From Gonapodya prolifera JEL478 (taxonomy: Eukaryota > Monoblepharomycota > Monoblepharidomycetes > Monoblepharidales > Gonapodyaceae): a DNA stretch of 64,000 bases. The stretch's first letter is position 1. The number at the start of each line of letters is the position of its first letter. Where the stretch lies: positions 201,971-265,970 of the forward strand of contig KQ965734.1 of the NCBI GenBank assembly GCA_001574975.1, written 5' to 3'. Positions 47,985 to 60,804 of this stretch are shown piece after piece. The notes under the pieces were generated by a model. The model searched no databases. It was not told the origin of the DNA and saw nothing but the letters and a program-made list of their open reading frames with translations. The translations under genes and the position numbers were made by a program.

Positions 47985-48229
47985 CGAGCACCTTCGACTC
48001 TAGTTCATGAGAATACATACATAAATTTGACTATATTCTGCCAGGAAAATGTGTTCAAACTTGAGAGACTCATCGCTATGACCTGCAAACAGAGAAAGCT
48101 GCGGGTTGCATGTTTATCGATCCGATGCACCCTTCCCGTCCTTGGCGACTCACCGGCGTTGTGTCAAAAGAAGATCCCACCGACCAGCGAAGGTTTGTGT
48201 GCCAAAAGAAACCAGAAAAAGTAAAATAA

Positions 48230-48302
48230 AGCCCCGTGCGGGGCTCGAACCCGCGGCATCGAGATTAAGAGTCTCGCACTCTACCGACTGAGTTAACGGG
48301 GC
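48230..48302 (-). tRNA. tRNA-Lys (CUU), copy 2
   Basis: Identical in all 73 nt to the copy at 43455 but on the other strand. Downstream on the minus strand lies a run of five T residues (48216-48220) as terminator. Confidence 0.97.
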
Positions 48303-49659
48303 GAACTCGTCGTTGTAAGAAAATCCAAACTTGCGTGTATATCAGCTAAAATTTGAAGTTGAGACAAAAGAGTCCCCTTGTAGCTAGCTCTAAAAGGTTT
48401 CGTTCCGTAAAACTGACACGAATCGTTTCCCCTCGTATGCTACCGTGATGGAAAGGTGACGTGCACCCCAAAAAAGAGCCTTGTGGGCTGTAGAAGAGAC
48501 TGCCATATTTGAGCAGGCATAGTGTTTGGCAAGTGATGTACAACAAGCTCAAACTGAGCAGAGAAGTTCCAAAGATGATTTAAGACACTGGTGGTGCCAT
48601 CCTTGAGTTCCCATGTTAAGAGGCTCCCGCAGGACATGCGGAGATCGGCAACCATTGTCGAGCTGGGTGAAAGGCGACAAATGGGAACCTGTCAGACTTA
48701 GGCGCCGTGCATGAAACGAAATCACTGTGGAAAGCGCGCAGCAAAAGGAAAAGCAATAGTGGTTTGCGGAGGGTCCGCAAAGGCCCCAGTGCCACTGTGT
48801 CACGTGTGTTCCGCATCACGCGACGACAATGAGTTTCACCCCGTCCAGAGGTTGTTGCTGGCAACGTGGCCCGTGGGCGTAAGGCACGATAGGCGCGAGC
48901 AGGGAAACTGGGCAGAATTTTGTCCGCCAATGTTTCTTCATGGGGTACATCCGCAGGGTGTACGCCTGCATTCGGGTGCTAGTCTGCTAGATGCCGTACC
49001 CGTCACAAATCTTTTTGGATGCTGCGCGCTAGGAGCATGGTGCAGTAGCTATACATGGAATAAAATATGTTTAAAGCTATGCTCGAAACGAAGGGAAATT
49101 GTCGCTCGCATGTGCAGGACAGGCAAGCACACCGGGACATGTGCCCCTGAAAGGAGCCGTCGCACACAGAAGGCGGGCGACGCCCATACCCAGACTGACT
49201 CGAGTCGGCTTATGGCGCATGGCCAGTGTTGCTTGCGTTTCCTTGTTAGAGCGGGAGTGCACGGCGAGGCCCTTTGGAGTCTTGAAAAGTTCAGTTGAGA
49301 TCAGGGTGCATTGTGTCTCTAGTAGCAAAAATGACAACATGTTGCTTTTCTCTGAAACGGCGTTCAGCACTCATGATGTAACCAGCTTTGGTGCCTCCTT
49401 TGTGGGAGCCTGTCACCTGTGAGGTCAACACCTGAGCCGTTCAAATGTTAGCCAGCAACTTACAAGTCACATCATCATTCTTGTAATAACGCAAAACATA
49501 GACCATACATAGCCTTGATGCATACATGCATATTTGTACGCCACCACGAGTGGTGAATGGCAGGTCCTCTGACGTACCTGCTTTCACCAAGGCTTGCAAC
49601 TTATATGGCTTGTTGGTGAAGCCCAGTGCAAGGCACAGTGATGTTCCAAAATAAAACAG
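48303..49659. other. No gene supported
   Basis: A 195-codon frame (48711-49298, plus) is open and begins with an ATG, but its protein is rich in Cys, Arg and His with no domain, and overlapping frames on the other strand are nearly as long. I see no repeat boundary or RNA gene. It remains unexplained between two tRNA genes, a common landing area for retroelements. Confidence 0.4.
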
Positions 49660-49732
49660 AGCCCCGTGCGGGGCTCGAACCCGCGGCATCGAGATTAAGA
49701 GTCTCGCACTCTACCGACTGAGTTAACGGGGC
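49660..49732 (-). tRNA. tRNA-Lys (CUU), copy 3
   Basis: Third identical 73-nt copy, minus strand, with short T-runs of four just downstream on the minus strand (near 49653-49656 and 49648-49651). Confidence 0.97.
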
Positions 49733-49930
49733 CAGTCGATATTACTTCTACTAAATTTACAAATATATTTATTACATAATGTTTATCAATGGCACCTCCA
49801 CAAATAGTTCACTAGGTGTCTGCTTTCATCGGCTCAATCTCCCAAATTTGATGTACCAAACTTCGCTCCACAAGGGAAGTTACTTTAGTGCCACCTTATT
49901 TCGGCGGCACCACAGCAGGTTGGCAATTCA

Positions 49931-51414
49931 ATGACACTACACCGCAGACGGTTGCCTCTGGCCGCTATCCTCCTATGCGCCGTCTTACTAGTCTTTTCAT
50001 CGACCGTTTCCGGGGCACCTGCGGGCGACAAGCTGGACCAATTGAACAAACGACTCTCCAGCAACCCGTCCAGCCCCATCACTCTTTCCCAGAAGGATTA
50101 TGAGCTCTTCACATCAAAACCCAGAAACTACAGTCTTATAGTTGTGCTCACAGCGATGCAATCACAACTCAACTGCCACATTTGCAGGTACGGCTGATTG
50201 GATGAGACGCATTCACATTCACGCCTGCGACGAGCCTTTTTCGATATCGTACGCCTGTACATTCCCTCCTCTGTATGCAGGGATTTCGAGCCAGAGCTCA
50301 AAGATGTCACGGCGGCCTGGGCGCGACAGAAAGCTCCGAACACTCTGTTCTTCGGCGTACTGGACTTTAAGGACGCACAGGCGACCTTCCAGTCTGTGAG
50401 TACCAAATGATTCCGGTGATTTTTTTCTGGTGCTCTGGTATTGAGGTATTGATTGGTTCTTCGTTGGAAAGCTGCAAGTCCGGACAGTGCCAATCGTTTA
50501 TTATTTCCCTCCAACTGCCAGTGCTACTGGTAAGGTCGAGCCAGAAACGTATGATGTGCCCCGAAAGTAAGAGCCGTGCTTATAACATCTCTATGCTCCT
50601 GATGCTGATGAGTACATCAGGGGTAAGGACGCCGAAGACTTCGCAAACTGGGTGGAAGCAACTGCCCACGTCAAAGTCCGTTTCACATTTTTTAAGTCAT
50701 TACGATCCCGCTGAATGATGCGCAACATCCATGCATTCCACAGATTGGTTACAAGAAGCCCTTAAATTATGCCGCCATATTCTCTGCCCTTCTTGTCGTC
50801 ATGCTCGTTATTGTGCTAGGCAAACTCTTTTCCGACAATATCTTGTGGGTTCTGCAAAATAAGCTCGTCTGGATGGCCCTGGGGTTGGTGGGTATTTTGC
50901 TCATGCACTCAACTGTTCATCGGTCTCACGGATTATGACACTCTTCTTCGCAATTTCATCCACAGGTGTTTGTCATCATGATGACTTCCGCCACCATGTG
51001 GAACTCAATTCGTGGAGCAGAATATGTTGGTGTGAGGAACGGACAACCGGAGGTCATCGCACCAGGCTTCGGAAACCAATACGTAGTCGAGACGCAGGTT
51101 GTCGGATTGATGTGTAAGTGTGCCGCTCAAATTTTGTCAATGACAAGTTCCGTGATTTGTTCTCTTGGCTCAGATGGTCTCGTGTCCCTTTCATTCGTGG
51201 GCATGGTCCATGCCCGTGAAGCGAAGGGTGTTTTGGGACAATGGGGCCCGCTTGTGCTTCTGGGAATCTTTATGTTCCTCCTCTCTTGGCTCTTCGCGGT
51301 GTTCAAACGGAAAAACGGAGGTGTGTCCCAGCAATTTAGGAGTTGACGTAAAGTCTCTCATCAGTTCAATCACTGGACGGCTTTTCAGGTTATCCTTTTG
51401 GATTGCTCTTTTGA
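49931..51414 (+). CDS. OST3: Oligosaccharyltransferase subunit OST3/OST6
   Basis: Subunit of the ER oligosaccharyltransferase that helps N-glycosylate substrates by holding Cys-containing regions. Eight exons (49931-50187, 50281-50395, 50472-50566, 50621-50675, 50744-50887, 50966-51113, 51174-51320, 51389-51414) join in phase to 328 residues. A signal peptide (LPLAAILLCAVLLVFSSTVS) leads a thioredoxin-like lumenal domain with an intact CxxC (LNCHICRDFEPEL), followed by four C-terminal membrane helices starting at YKKPLNYAAIFSALLVVML. The last exon adds only eight residues. Retention of CxxC suggests oxidoreductase activity is kept. OST3 and OST6 cannot be told apart here. Confidence 0.93.
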
Positions 51415-51501
51415 AATGTAAATACTAACGTTAGATTTGGGGGTTGCAGTAAAAAAATAAGGGCTTTGTCGCCCTTTTCTGCAGAAGTTCTCTTCGCCAC
51501 C

Positions 51502-52422
51502 ATGGCTCTGCAGTGGATACGCTCTCACATTTTCATTCCGACAAGTGTCAAGGACCTCCGATGGCTACGCGTCGTGGTAAGTCGTCAAGTCTGTCACTGC
51601 ATGCCTGTGTCTCTCCACAACGGTCCCCCCGACTCTCCCCCTCAAACTGTCTCCTGCGAAAAGAATCCGGATTATTGGGAAATCTATTCGTTCCCTTCTC
51701 CGAATGAGTTCAGAGTAACATCTCCCGGGTGAGGATGTCGCAGAACGGTTGGACTCGTTGCGAAACGTCCTCATCATTTTCCCCCAATGTTGCTGTGGAT
51801 TTCAGGAACCAGCCCCCGTACGAAAAGCCACTCGCCAAAGATGCCCGTAAAAGCGGTCAAGAGAAGGGATCGGCCTACTACTACTTTCCACGAGATGACC
51901 GCCGTGCATATCCCCAACCAGTATTTTACAAGCATGAAGATATTGCCGGCGTGCTAGGACCGCAAGTTGGGAACCTGTGAGTACACGCAATACAGATTTG
52001 ACCGTGATTATTGAAGGGCTGGTGCCTTCACCCCAATTTGACTATACGGTGCGGCATCTGCGCTTTGCTCAGAAATCACATTGCCGACTTCCGCAATACT
52101 AGTTGGGAAAAGCAATACTCGGTTTTATCTTCTCCTCGTATCCTCCATTTATGTGGATTGTGGACGCGGAGATAAACGTCCGAGATACAATTCTTTCTGT
52201 TTTGTTCTTCCTCCTTTGCACGAACACTTTGCTAACCAGATCTCTGATGCATTGTATTTCAGGCTCTCTGCTCCCGGAGCAGTCACAGATTTCACCCCAA
52301 AGGTGGCATATTCGACTGAAAACCTTCCTCCAACCCCTCCCAGATACGAGCCCCGCAAATTTACTCAATCTGCGCTCACAGACAATCGTACCGACGACTA
52401 TCCTTTGAGACACATTCGTTGA
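51502..52422 (+). CDS. Probable complex I accessory subunit NDUFA7 (B14.5a)-like
   Basis: A small basic protein starting MALQWIRSHIF. Exons 51502-51576, 51664-51728 and 51806-51976 join in phase; the next short exon near 52075 and the last exon (about 52262-52422) are less certain. The centre QPPYEKPLAKDARK followed by SAYYYFPRDDRRAYPQP resembles the NDUFA7 segment NNYYCTRDGRR, and the C-terminus PPTPPRYEPRKF matches the Pro-rich end of that family. If so, it sits on the mitochondrial matrix side of NADH:ubiquinone oxidoreductase. The match is short, so the name is tentative. It converges on the amino-acid transporter with 57 bp between stops. Confidence 0.5.
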
Positions 52423-52479
52423 CCATTGTCAGATCGCAGATAACATGATGAAACATTTGTAAAAAAAACTTAATGCATT

Positions 52480-54276
52480 CTATAATATCACTTTTACCGA
52501 CCAAACTATCAACGCGACGCCTAGGGCCGCTAAAACCCAAAAGACCGTTCGTTTCCATTTTGGCATGTGAGGAACATCGTACCCTGCATCACTCAGCAAC
52601 CTTCCTGCGGAAGCAACAAAGACAAATGGCAGCACAGAGGCCATTAGCGTCACACCAGTGGCACCTGTCAGCGCAAGAACAAGGGAAAGATCTTTGACTG
52701 TTGCAGCAATGAGATAGGCTAGAACCAACAACCCGATTGAGACTGCCCCACGGAGGAGTTGTTGTTCGTCCACGCTCCCCCCTTTCACGTGCTGTGGAAT
52801 GAGGGATGCGTCCTCACTGGGTTCGTCGTCACCATCCAATTGTTGAGAGTCTGTGGAGTTATTCGGGCGTTTCATCCGCTCCAGTAACCTCGAGACAATG
52901 CTGATAGCACTTGTTTTGCAGGGGTGAAACTGGACCAAGAATGATGCCATCAGGATGACAACAAGAACAATCCGTGCGATCAAAGCAGGCATTGACTTTG
53001 GAGGATCTACGTTCACAGGAAAGTGCAGGCTTTGATAAAATTTACAGGCAAATGTCAAACTCACAGTTGTTCAAAAAATTCGACTGCACGTCATCACCAA
53101 ATGTCACGTAGCCCACCGTGGCAAAGAGGCAATAAATAACAGTTGCAATCCCGAGAGAGAGCGATATTACAAGCTCCGACGAAGATTTCGGTACTGAGAT
53201 GACGGTGGTGGTGCTCTGATTGTCGGGAAGCTCGGCGTAGATCGAAAATATCTGCCAAGTGGACTTAACATGTGATGAAATTAAACGCGTCCGTATTGCA
53301 AAGACTTACATTTTGGTGACAGCTAAAGCCCATCGTTGCCAGGGAGAAGGTGTACAGCAAATCAGGACTCCATTTCCACTCCTGTAAGTCCCCCGTGTCT
53401 GGTAATGTCCCATCTAGCCATCGAGACCACAATGACCAGCACGCCATTGCAACAAGATACCCGACCGCGATATTGCCGAGAAGAGAGAAAACACGAAGAG
53501 AGTCAAGTGTGCGGAGAAGACTTAGAGGTGTGAGGACCATTGCGGCAGCTTCATTGCGAAAGCAAAGAGAGTGTTTTAGGACTAATAGCAATGGTGTGGA
53601 AAGTAAGCTTCACTAACCAGTCACGCAAACCATTCTTTGCGCAATGAAACTGTCAGAATCTACTCCGACACCAACAAGAAAAGCAGGAAGAAAGTCCCTA
53701 GTCAGAAAATTCAGCATTTCTAGTTCTCAACTCGAAGGGCGTGTCTCCATGAACTCACCCAATCGCGACAAAGTACGCGATACACATCCCCAGACAACTC
53801 ACCACAACATTCAGGGACACCACTTCGCCGATTGCAGGATGCAAGCCTGTGAGCTGGCAAACATTGTCCCAGCTAACTTTTTTGGAAACAGCTCCTTCAC
53901 TTGACAACAGAGGGAGGTATCGTGCACAGTACACATAAAGTCTAAGGGTCCAGATTGTAAGAAGCGACGAAGAAATAAGGACAAGGAGGCCCAGCACGAT
54001 TCCCGTTTTTGTAAGTGCGTAAGGAAGTGAAAGCATGCCTGCAGGAAGGGTCGATTGCAGAGTTAAGTCGTGGCGATGCTGTACATCGTACACGCACCAG
54101 CGCCAAGGATAGTTTTTGTAAGGTTCAGAGTGCTTGAGAACACTTAGACGTCCATTGTTTTCGAGAAAGTTTATGGAGGCTGATGCACGTTCTAACACAC
54201 CAGTCGCTCCTCCCATCGACTCCTCCCGAACCGATCGATGAGTGTCATCGCTGGTGGTTCTGGCCTCCTGCACCAT
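52480..54276 (-). CDS. Amino-acid transporter, Aa_trans/SLC38-AVT type
   Basis: Multi-pass amino-acid transporter. After a hydrophilic N-terminus, the first helix block STLPAGMLSLPYALTKTGI carries the GxxxLPYA signature of the AAAP superfamily. Further helices include LGLLVLISSSLLTIWTL, VVVSCLGMCIAYFVAIG, GNIAVGYLVAMACW, the block FSLATMGFSCHQN that is typical of the family, and ISLSLGIATVIYCLFATVGY. A hydrophilic loop (52780-52880) precedes the last helices. The start is the first ATG of the N-terminal open frame. Substrate and membrane (plasma or vacuole) cannot be told. Junctions near 54060-54140, 53640-53750 and 53070-53260 are approximate. Confidence 0.85.
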
Positions 54277-54434
54277 CAAGGAATATGGGGCAGTCCGAGC
54301 TACTCGGGCGGCTAATCTTATGTGCTATTCAACCGTACAAGGAGCCAAACTGACCCGGCCGTTTCTCTGAACTGCAGCAAACACGTGATATTTCAGATGA
54401 TCTGATATGATTTGCTCTATTTGGATGTTCAAAC

Positions 54435-56556
54435 TTATGCGTTGTAGGTCGAGCTGGAAACCCTTCCTCCGCGCCCGGTCCAGTTTGTGTGATGCCACTT
54501 TCCGCTCGCACCCTCTTTTTCAAGTTGGTATGTGTGCGCGCCAAAGTAGTCGCGCTGAGCCTGAATAAGGTTTGCGGGCACCTTCGCACTGCGGTATCCG
54601 TCGTAGAAGGAAAGGGCAGTGGAATATGCGGGAACGGGGATTCCCCACAAAGAGGCCTGAGCAACGACACGGCGGAAGGATTTTTGGCAGCTAAGGTTGG
54701 CACGTGGTGAGAAACTTTCGGACACTTTTCGGCTCGTCAAGAATCAAACTCACCGAAGAATGGCCTTCGTGAAGAAAGGGTCCAGAAGCAAGTTCTCCAG
54801 CTGAGGGTTCGAAGTGAAGGCGTGGTGGATGTCTTTCAAGAAGGCGCTGTTCGCGAATGGGGACTCTTGTTAAAGCCTCGACCAAGCACCGAAAACATGA
54901 ATAACACCGACCTCCGAATAATGCAACCCCCGCGCCACATCATGGCGATTCCACCATAGTTAAGGTTCCAGTTGTTAACCTTCGCCGCTTCTCGCAAGAG
55001 CATGAATCCTTGAGCGTAGGAAATGATCTTCGCGGCGTACATTGCCTGAAGCATGACGAAAGTCACCTAAGTCACATGCACCATCGAGAAGGGAGGGCAT
55101 TGTTCCCTCACCTGCCTCACGTCCTCGATGAAGTCTTTCTTGCTCTTGGACACGAGCAAGTCCTGGGGTTCCTTGGCGCCCAGGATGCCACTCGCCCGGA
55201 CACGCTCGTCCTTGAGAGCCGACAGACACCGGGCGAACACTGCTTCACCGATGAGGGTGACCGGGATACCGTAGTCAAGAGCGTCGATGGCGGTCCACTT
55301 GCCCGTGCCTTTCTGGCCCGCGGCATCGCGGATGTACTCGACAAGGGGAACAGATGATCCTTCTTCCTTGTACCTGTAAAATACACGAACATTTTTGTCC
55401 TTGGTTTCTCCCTTTCGCTGCTGGGTTTCACACTTACTTGAGGACATCGGCTGTAAGCTCTACCAAGAAGGAGTCAAGCTCCCCTTTGTTCCACTCCTCG
55501 AAAGTGGCCGCAAGCTCATCATATGACAGACCGAGCCCGTTCTTCAGGATATCATAGGCCTCAGCGATAATCTTACGAGAAAGAGGAGTTGATGGATGGT
55601 TTGTTAAGAAGGCATCAAAAACACAGTAACACACCTGCATGTCTCCGTACTCAATCCCGTTGTGCACCATTTTCACGTAGTGACCAGCACCAGTCTCGCC
55701 TACCCAGTCACAGCAAGGCTCGCCCTCCTTGGTTTTCGCGGCGATGTCCTGGAAAATGTTCTTGATGTGGGGCCACGCAGCAGGGGACCCGCCAGGCATG
55801 AGCGAAGGACCAAAGCGGGCACCTTCTTCACCACCGGAAACGCCGGATCCCACAAAGAGGAGACCCTTCGCTTCGAGCTCCTTCGTGCGGCGGATTGAGT
55901 CGGGGTAGTGGGAGTTGCCACCGTCGATGACAATATCACCCTGGAGACAATTTGGTTGAGCACAAAGAGAGATAACGGTCGGGGGAGGTCGCAATTTATG
56001 ACGGTAGCAATGGCAATGTTGGGTGGTGTTACGTACCTCCTCCAAGTAGGGCTCCAGCTGGGCAATAAACTCATCCACGGGTGCTCCGGCTTTCACGAGC
56101 AAGATAATTTTCCGAGGGCGCTTGAGTTTCTGGCACAGCTCTTGAATTGAGTGGGCGCCGACAATTTTGGTGTCTGGTGTTGATGGTGTTGATTGTAGCT
56201 TCACTTCAGATGGGCTGGTATAATGGTCCCACAAAGACTCACCCTTCGCCTCGTGTGCAAGGAATTCGTCCACTTTAGAGGTGGTACGGTTGTAAGCGAC
56301 GACGACATAGCCATGGTCGTTCATGTTGAGGACCAGGTTCTGGCCCTGATGGGGGTAGATTCACGGCCGATGTCGTATTTCCGGCAAGGTTACCGCAAGT
56401 AAAAGTCACGGAGTAAATCATTTGAGAGCTTTTAGTGAGAGACGCGATGGAAAGGACGAGAACAACTACACACCATGACGGCAAGGCCGATCAGACCCAC
56501 ATCTCCGCTAAAAAGAACAAGAAGAGTGAGCGCTCGTGTAATCAGACTGCCACGCA
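54435..56556 (-). CDS. GND1: 6-phosphogluconate dehydrogenase, decarboxylating
   Basis: Cytosolic enzyme of the oxidative pentose phosphate pathway, turning 6-phosphogluconate into ribulose 5-phosphate with NADPH and CO2. The Rossmann start [24 protein letters not shown], the signature [39 protein letters not shown] with the catalytic Lys, and [17 protein letters not shown] are intact, as is the C-terminal end [21 protein letters not shown]. Several introns interrupt it; one (near 56186-56247) has no stop and keeps the frame, so an automated caller could retain it wrongly. The N-terminus is uncertain: an ATG at 56556 is in frame and gives a hydrophobic leader, but a tiny first exon ending before an acceptor near 56510 is equally possible. 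Confidence 0.93.
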
Positions 56557-57208
56557 TCAAGGAAGATCAAACTGAACGAAACATCACGGCGATTTGATGA
56601 TGTGTCCAATGTGTGAAACCTGCGAGCCCTCCTCAACAGGACTCCGTCCAGTTCCGATTAAGAGGTGGAAGAAGTCATTTACGACAGCATCCCGTTTTAT
56701 CCGAGGGAGTAATGTCCGGTTTCCTCAATGAAGAAGCCTGCGTCCACTATCGGCGACTTTCCAGGCAGGTGATCCTTTGATGGCAAACGATCCATGCTCC
56801 GAAGGCACGGATCGATCAGATGCATCAAGATCAAACGCAAATTTTTCTGGTGTGATTGGTCCCATACAACACTCGTGCGGTCGACGACTGGTCGAGAGAT
56901 CGAAACAAGGGAAAGAGACCTGAGACCATTTCCACTCACACTGCTTCGACAGACATGAATAACTCTGGATGGATGCGCGTCTCAAACGTGCAGAGGTGGG
57001 AAGGAAATGTAGTGTTTGCAAACAACTGCAAACGAATTTCAAAATCGCGGAACAACTTTTTAGCCCCGTTTTCTGACCCTGATCCCCCCTGACGAAAATG
57101 CGGGTACTTTTTTCACTCTCAAAAAGCAATAGTGGTGGATGTGGTTTATTAACTGAATAAACAATTTTTCATTCATCCTCATCAGACTTTTATTTATTAT
57201 CATCATCA
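56557..57208. other. Intergenic
   Basis: Holds the upstream region of the 6-phosphogluconate dehydrogenase gene and the 3' flank of the UTP13 gene, which includes AATAAA-like sequence on the minus strand near 57150. Open frames here overlap and show no domain. Confidence 0.5.
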
Positions 57209-60200
57209 TCATCCATCATCATCGCTGGTGTCCACATCGCCTCCGTCTTCGACGCCTCTCAACTTCACAGCATCTGCAGGTTCATCGATGTCGTCCTGGC
57301 TTTTTTTGTCGCCGTGGTCCCCGTCTGCAATCTCGTCCTCACTGTCACTTCCTGACGCTTGGACCACTTTGCCATTGCTAGATCTGTCTACGACAGGAAG
57401 TGTTGCCAGCACGTCGTCATCATCCACGTCACTTCCACCCTTTTCATTCTCTTCCCCCGAGTCCATCGCTTCGTCATTAGCAAGTGCGTCTTCCTCTTCT
57501 TTGTCACCATCTTCGTCAACGTCCATGTCTTCAAATGCAAACGCCTTCCCACCATGTTCCAAGAGTCCTCCGACTTCCTCAAAGCCGGTTCCGACGGGCG
57601 CCATACTCTCACACACAAAGTCAAGAAGGTAGGACCTCGTGACCTGCGCTGTGGCGTGTCGCATGTGGCGCTCCGTGTACGCGGAAAAGGCAGTGAGGTA
57701 CTGTCATGGAGAGGACAGAATTGGAGATGAAGATGGGACACAAAGCTGAAGTATTCAAAAACCCACCTCCCTGCCCTTGGGTAGTCCCGCAATCTTCTCT
57801 ATCGTTTTCCCCATACTCCACACATACATGACCATCTGGGCCACCCCCGAATATCTTGCCTGAGCATTCCAGTCCCTCACCCAGCCCACAACTTTGTCCA
57901 GTTTGTCCCCTTCCAGAGAATCGAGAAGCACGTCTACCTTGGGTGAAAACACAGGGCGGGGCGGACCAGAAGCAGGGACAGCAGATTGTTGGAGAATGGG
58001 GTACAGGGTAGCTGGACTTGGGGGATGCCGTGCAAGCATTTCCGCTAGAATCGTCATAAGCTGGAAAGGACGGGCGAGGTCAAGAGCGAGGTGAACGGCG
58101 GGGGCGTATGCGCGACGGCGGAGGTGTGTGGTGAGGGACTGCTCTCTGAACGCGTTTCCAGAATATTGAATATTGGCATCAGCATCATCCACCATTATCA
58201 CCGCAAACAGCGAAAATTGGAGACACCCACTTCACAACTCTCTCCTCCTCTTCTTTTCGTTTTATCTCTTCTTCCTCCCGCGTTGCGTCCCTCCACACCC
58301 TTACTGCTCCTTCTGCTCCAGCAGTCGCGACCACCTCCCCATCACCCGCCACCTCAATCGCCCACACTTTCTCTTCTCCAGCATCTACGGTGGCAACACA
58401 TCGTTGCTCTCTCACGGACCACACCTTTAGTAGCCCGTCCGATCCTACACTCCCGACTTGAGTTCCAGCTGAGAGGAAGACGGCACGCAGGACCGAATTC
58501 AAATGTCCCTCCAGCACACGGAGACATGCGAAGCTCCCGAGTGACCAAATACGTACCGTTCGGTCGGCCGAGGCAGTAGCAAGAACTTGGTCGACTGGGC
58601 TGAACGAGGACGACCAAACGCCGCGTGTGTGTCCGCGGAGAGTGGCGACAGGATCGAGATTCGGAAGACGGAAAAGACGGCAGGTTTTGTCCAGAGAGGA
58701 GGTGGAGAGGAGTTGGGAGTTTGGGGAGAGTGTGAGGTGGTTGATAGTGCGAGTGTGCGCAGGCAAGGTAACAAGAGAGGTGGGATGCGATATGGCTTAA
58801 ACAAACGAATGCAGAATTGCAAGCAAATACGGTGATTAGAAGTGAAGTTATAATTATAGATCGTCGAAAACACCAACCTTGGGAATCTCCGGTCATCTCC
58901 GGACCCAACTCCCACACCTTCACAACCCCCTCCCCACCTCCAGTCACTGCCATTCTCCCTTTCACGCCTGCTATCCCTGTCCTGCTCGCCACTGCCACCC
59001 CACCGACTCCCTCCGTATGTCCACCCAACACGGCCAAGCATCTCACATTCACTTCTCCTTCACCAGCATTCACGTCAGGCGTGTCTACCCGCCACACCCT
59101 CGCTGTCCGATCGCGGCTCCCGGTAACGAGCCACCACCATCCCTGGGAACTGTCCCAAGTCGCTGAGAGGGCCACAACGGCGGCAGAGTGGCCAGATACG
59201 AGATGGACCGAAGCGGTGGGGAGGTGGTAGATGCGAGGGGTTGGAGAAGACGTTGCGACTGCGAGAAAGGCGGGGAGATAAGGTGGTACGGTGTCTGTGG
59301 ATTGGGGATTCGATGACGAAGGTTGGGATGCTGGGGAGTGCAGAAAGGTAAGGTCGACAACTTCGTCGAATTGACCCGCGAGGACGTGGCGAGACTGGAG
59401 GGTGGGAAGGTTGTGAATGCGGACTGTGGCATCAGTTGAGGCGGAGAGAAGGGTGGCTTGGGTGGGGATGTAGAGGAGGGAATGGAGCGGTATAGGTTCA
59501 GGTGCTTGTGTATTGTCGCGGGATTCCATTGGGTCGGCACCATCTGATTGAGGGTCTGCAAAGTCCGCCTTTCCCACCGAAGCAACCTCTCTGTCCGCGG
59601 TGAGATTCCACATCCTCACATATCCCCGGTCACCGGCCAGAGCCACGACGACCTCTGATTTGTCGGTGGGGTTCCGTCGCCACTCCGGGCTGATGTGGTC
59701 CGGCAACAGACATTCAACACTTTCGACCGATTCGCCGACGGGAGTGGTCTTCACCAAGGAGAGGGAGTCGAGATCCCAGACGCAGATGACACGATCGCGC
59801 CCGGCGGAGATGCAATGCCCGCCCGAAGGGGTGAAGGAGAGACCACGGACGACTGAGACGTGTGAGGAGAGTACTTTCAGGCAAGATTTTGTGGAGAGGT
59901 CCCAGACGCGAACAGTGCCATCCTCTCCTCCGGAAATCAGCCAGTATGCACGCAATTTATTCGGTTTGGCGCGTCGGGCCGCGTCGGTGTGCAGTTTGAA
60001 GAACGAAACAGCGGAAACGAGACCCCGGTGGCCGCGGAACGCGTGTGTGGCGTGGCCCGCGTCGACATCCCACACGCGAATTGTAGAGTCTGCGGATCCC
60101 GTCGCTACGAGCGAACAAGACCAGTCAAAGTCCGAAACTAGGACAGGTGCTTCGTGGCCCTTCCAGGCGCGGAGCTGCTTCCCAGTTTGAAGGTCCCACG

Positions 60201-60492
60201 AGGATAGAAGGCATGACCTCGTGCAAGCAACAAGGCGGGAGTTATTGCGGTCCACCGCAAAAGATGTGATGACATCTGCGTTAGGTTTAAGTGTGTGGAG
60301 AAGGCGTGGTGGGCGCGACAGTGCCGTTACTCGAATCTCATCACCGAATGGAGTTACAAGAAGGGGAAAATGGTCGTCCCCGACCTGTGTTCGGTCCGAA
60401 TCAGCTTGTCCAGTTTCCAAGGACACCGGCGCTAATGATCCAAGAGCAACCTTCCCTCCAGAATAGAACGATTCCAGTCGGAGAAGCGGCAC
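57209..60492 (-). CDS. UTP13: U3 small-subunit processome WD40 protein UTP13 (TBL3)
   Basis: Nucleolar scaffold of the UTP-B complex in pre-18S rRNA processing. Two tandem seven-bladed WD40 propellers are seen, from RLESFYSGGKVAL onward: for example LVATGSADSTIRVWD, GGEDGTVRVWDL, VTGSRDRTARVWRV, LSTSSLDKTCRLFRL and LATASADRTVRIWSL. The UTP13 C-terminal domain follows (AYAPAVHLALDLARP, KVVGWVRDWN, FSAYTERHMRHATAQ, SYLLDFVCESM), then an acidic tail rich in Asp, Glu and Ser with an Asp run at the end. Good splices: 58880 into an acceptor near 58796, and 57767 to 57700. The first residues are unresolved. No ATG opens the first long exon; a short exon starting at an ATG at 60664 with a donor near 60620 is a candidate, but the phase does not yet fit. 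Confidence 0.9.
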
Positions 60493-60804
60493 AAAGCTTC
60501 ATTAGGCCACGCATCAGTCGATTTTCAGGTCCAATGTGTCGGGCGATGGCGGAGATTCGGTCGTTCGGTTACAAAAGGTGAAACATGTATAGCACTCGTC
60601 AAAGCTCCCCCTTCAACTCACCTGGTTCGCAACTGTATCCCTTTCTGCCCGCCGGCTGCGCCATTCCCCCTTCGATCCACTGACATTGTTCGGGGTGCTC
60701 ACGAAGCAAAGCTGTGATCAAAGGAGAAAAGTCTGGTGGCCACAGAGCCAAACCAAAGCAATCCCCGCTGCTCACTTCAATGACTCATTACAAAGCAAAG
60801 AGTA

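Noticed and set aside
48711-49298. 195-codon open frame as a protein-coding gene
   Set aside because: No domain, odd composition and equally long overlapping frames on the other strand.
56186-56247. In-frame insertion in 6-phosphogluconate dehydrogenase
   Set aside because: It begins with GTGAGT and ends with CAG; removing it restores the family sequence, so it is a stop-free intron.
56725-57129. Minus-strand open frame as a gene
   Set aside because: Lies in the flank between 6-phosphogluconate dehydrogenase and UTP13, no domain, no splice support.
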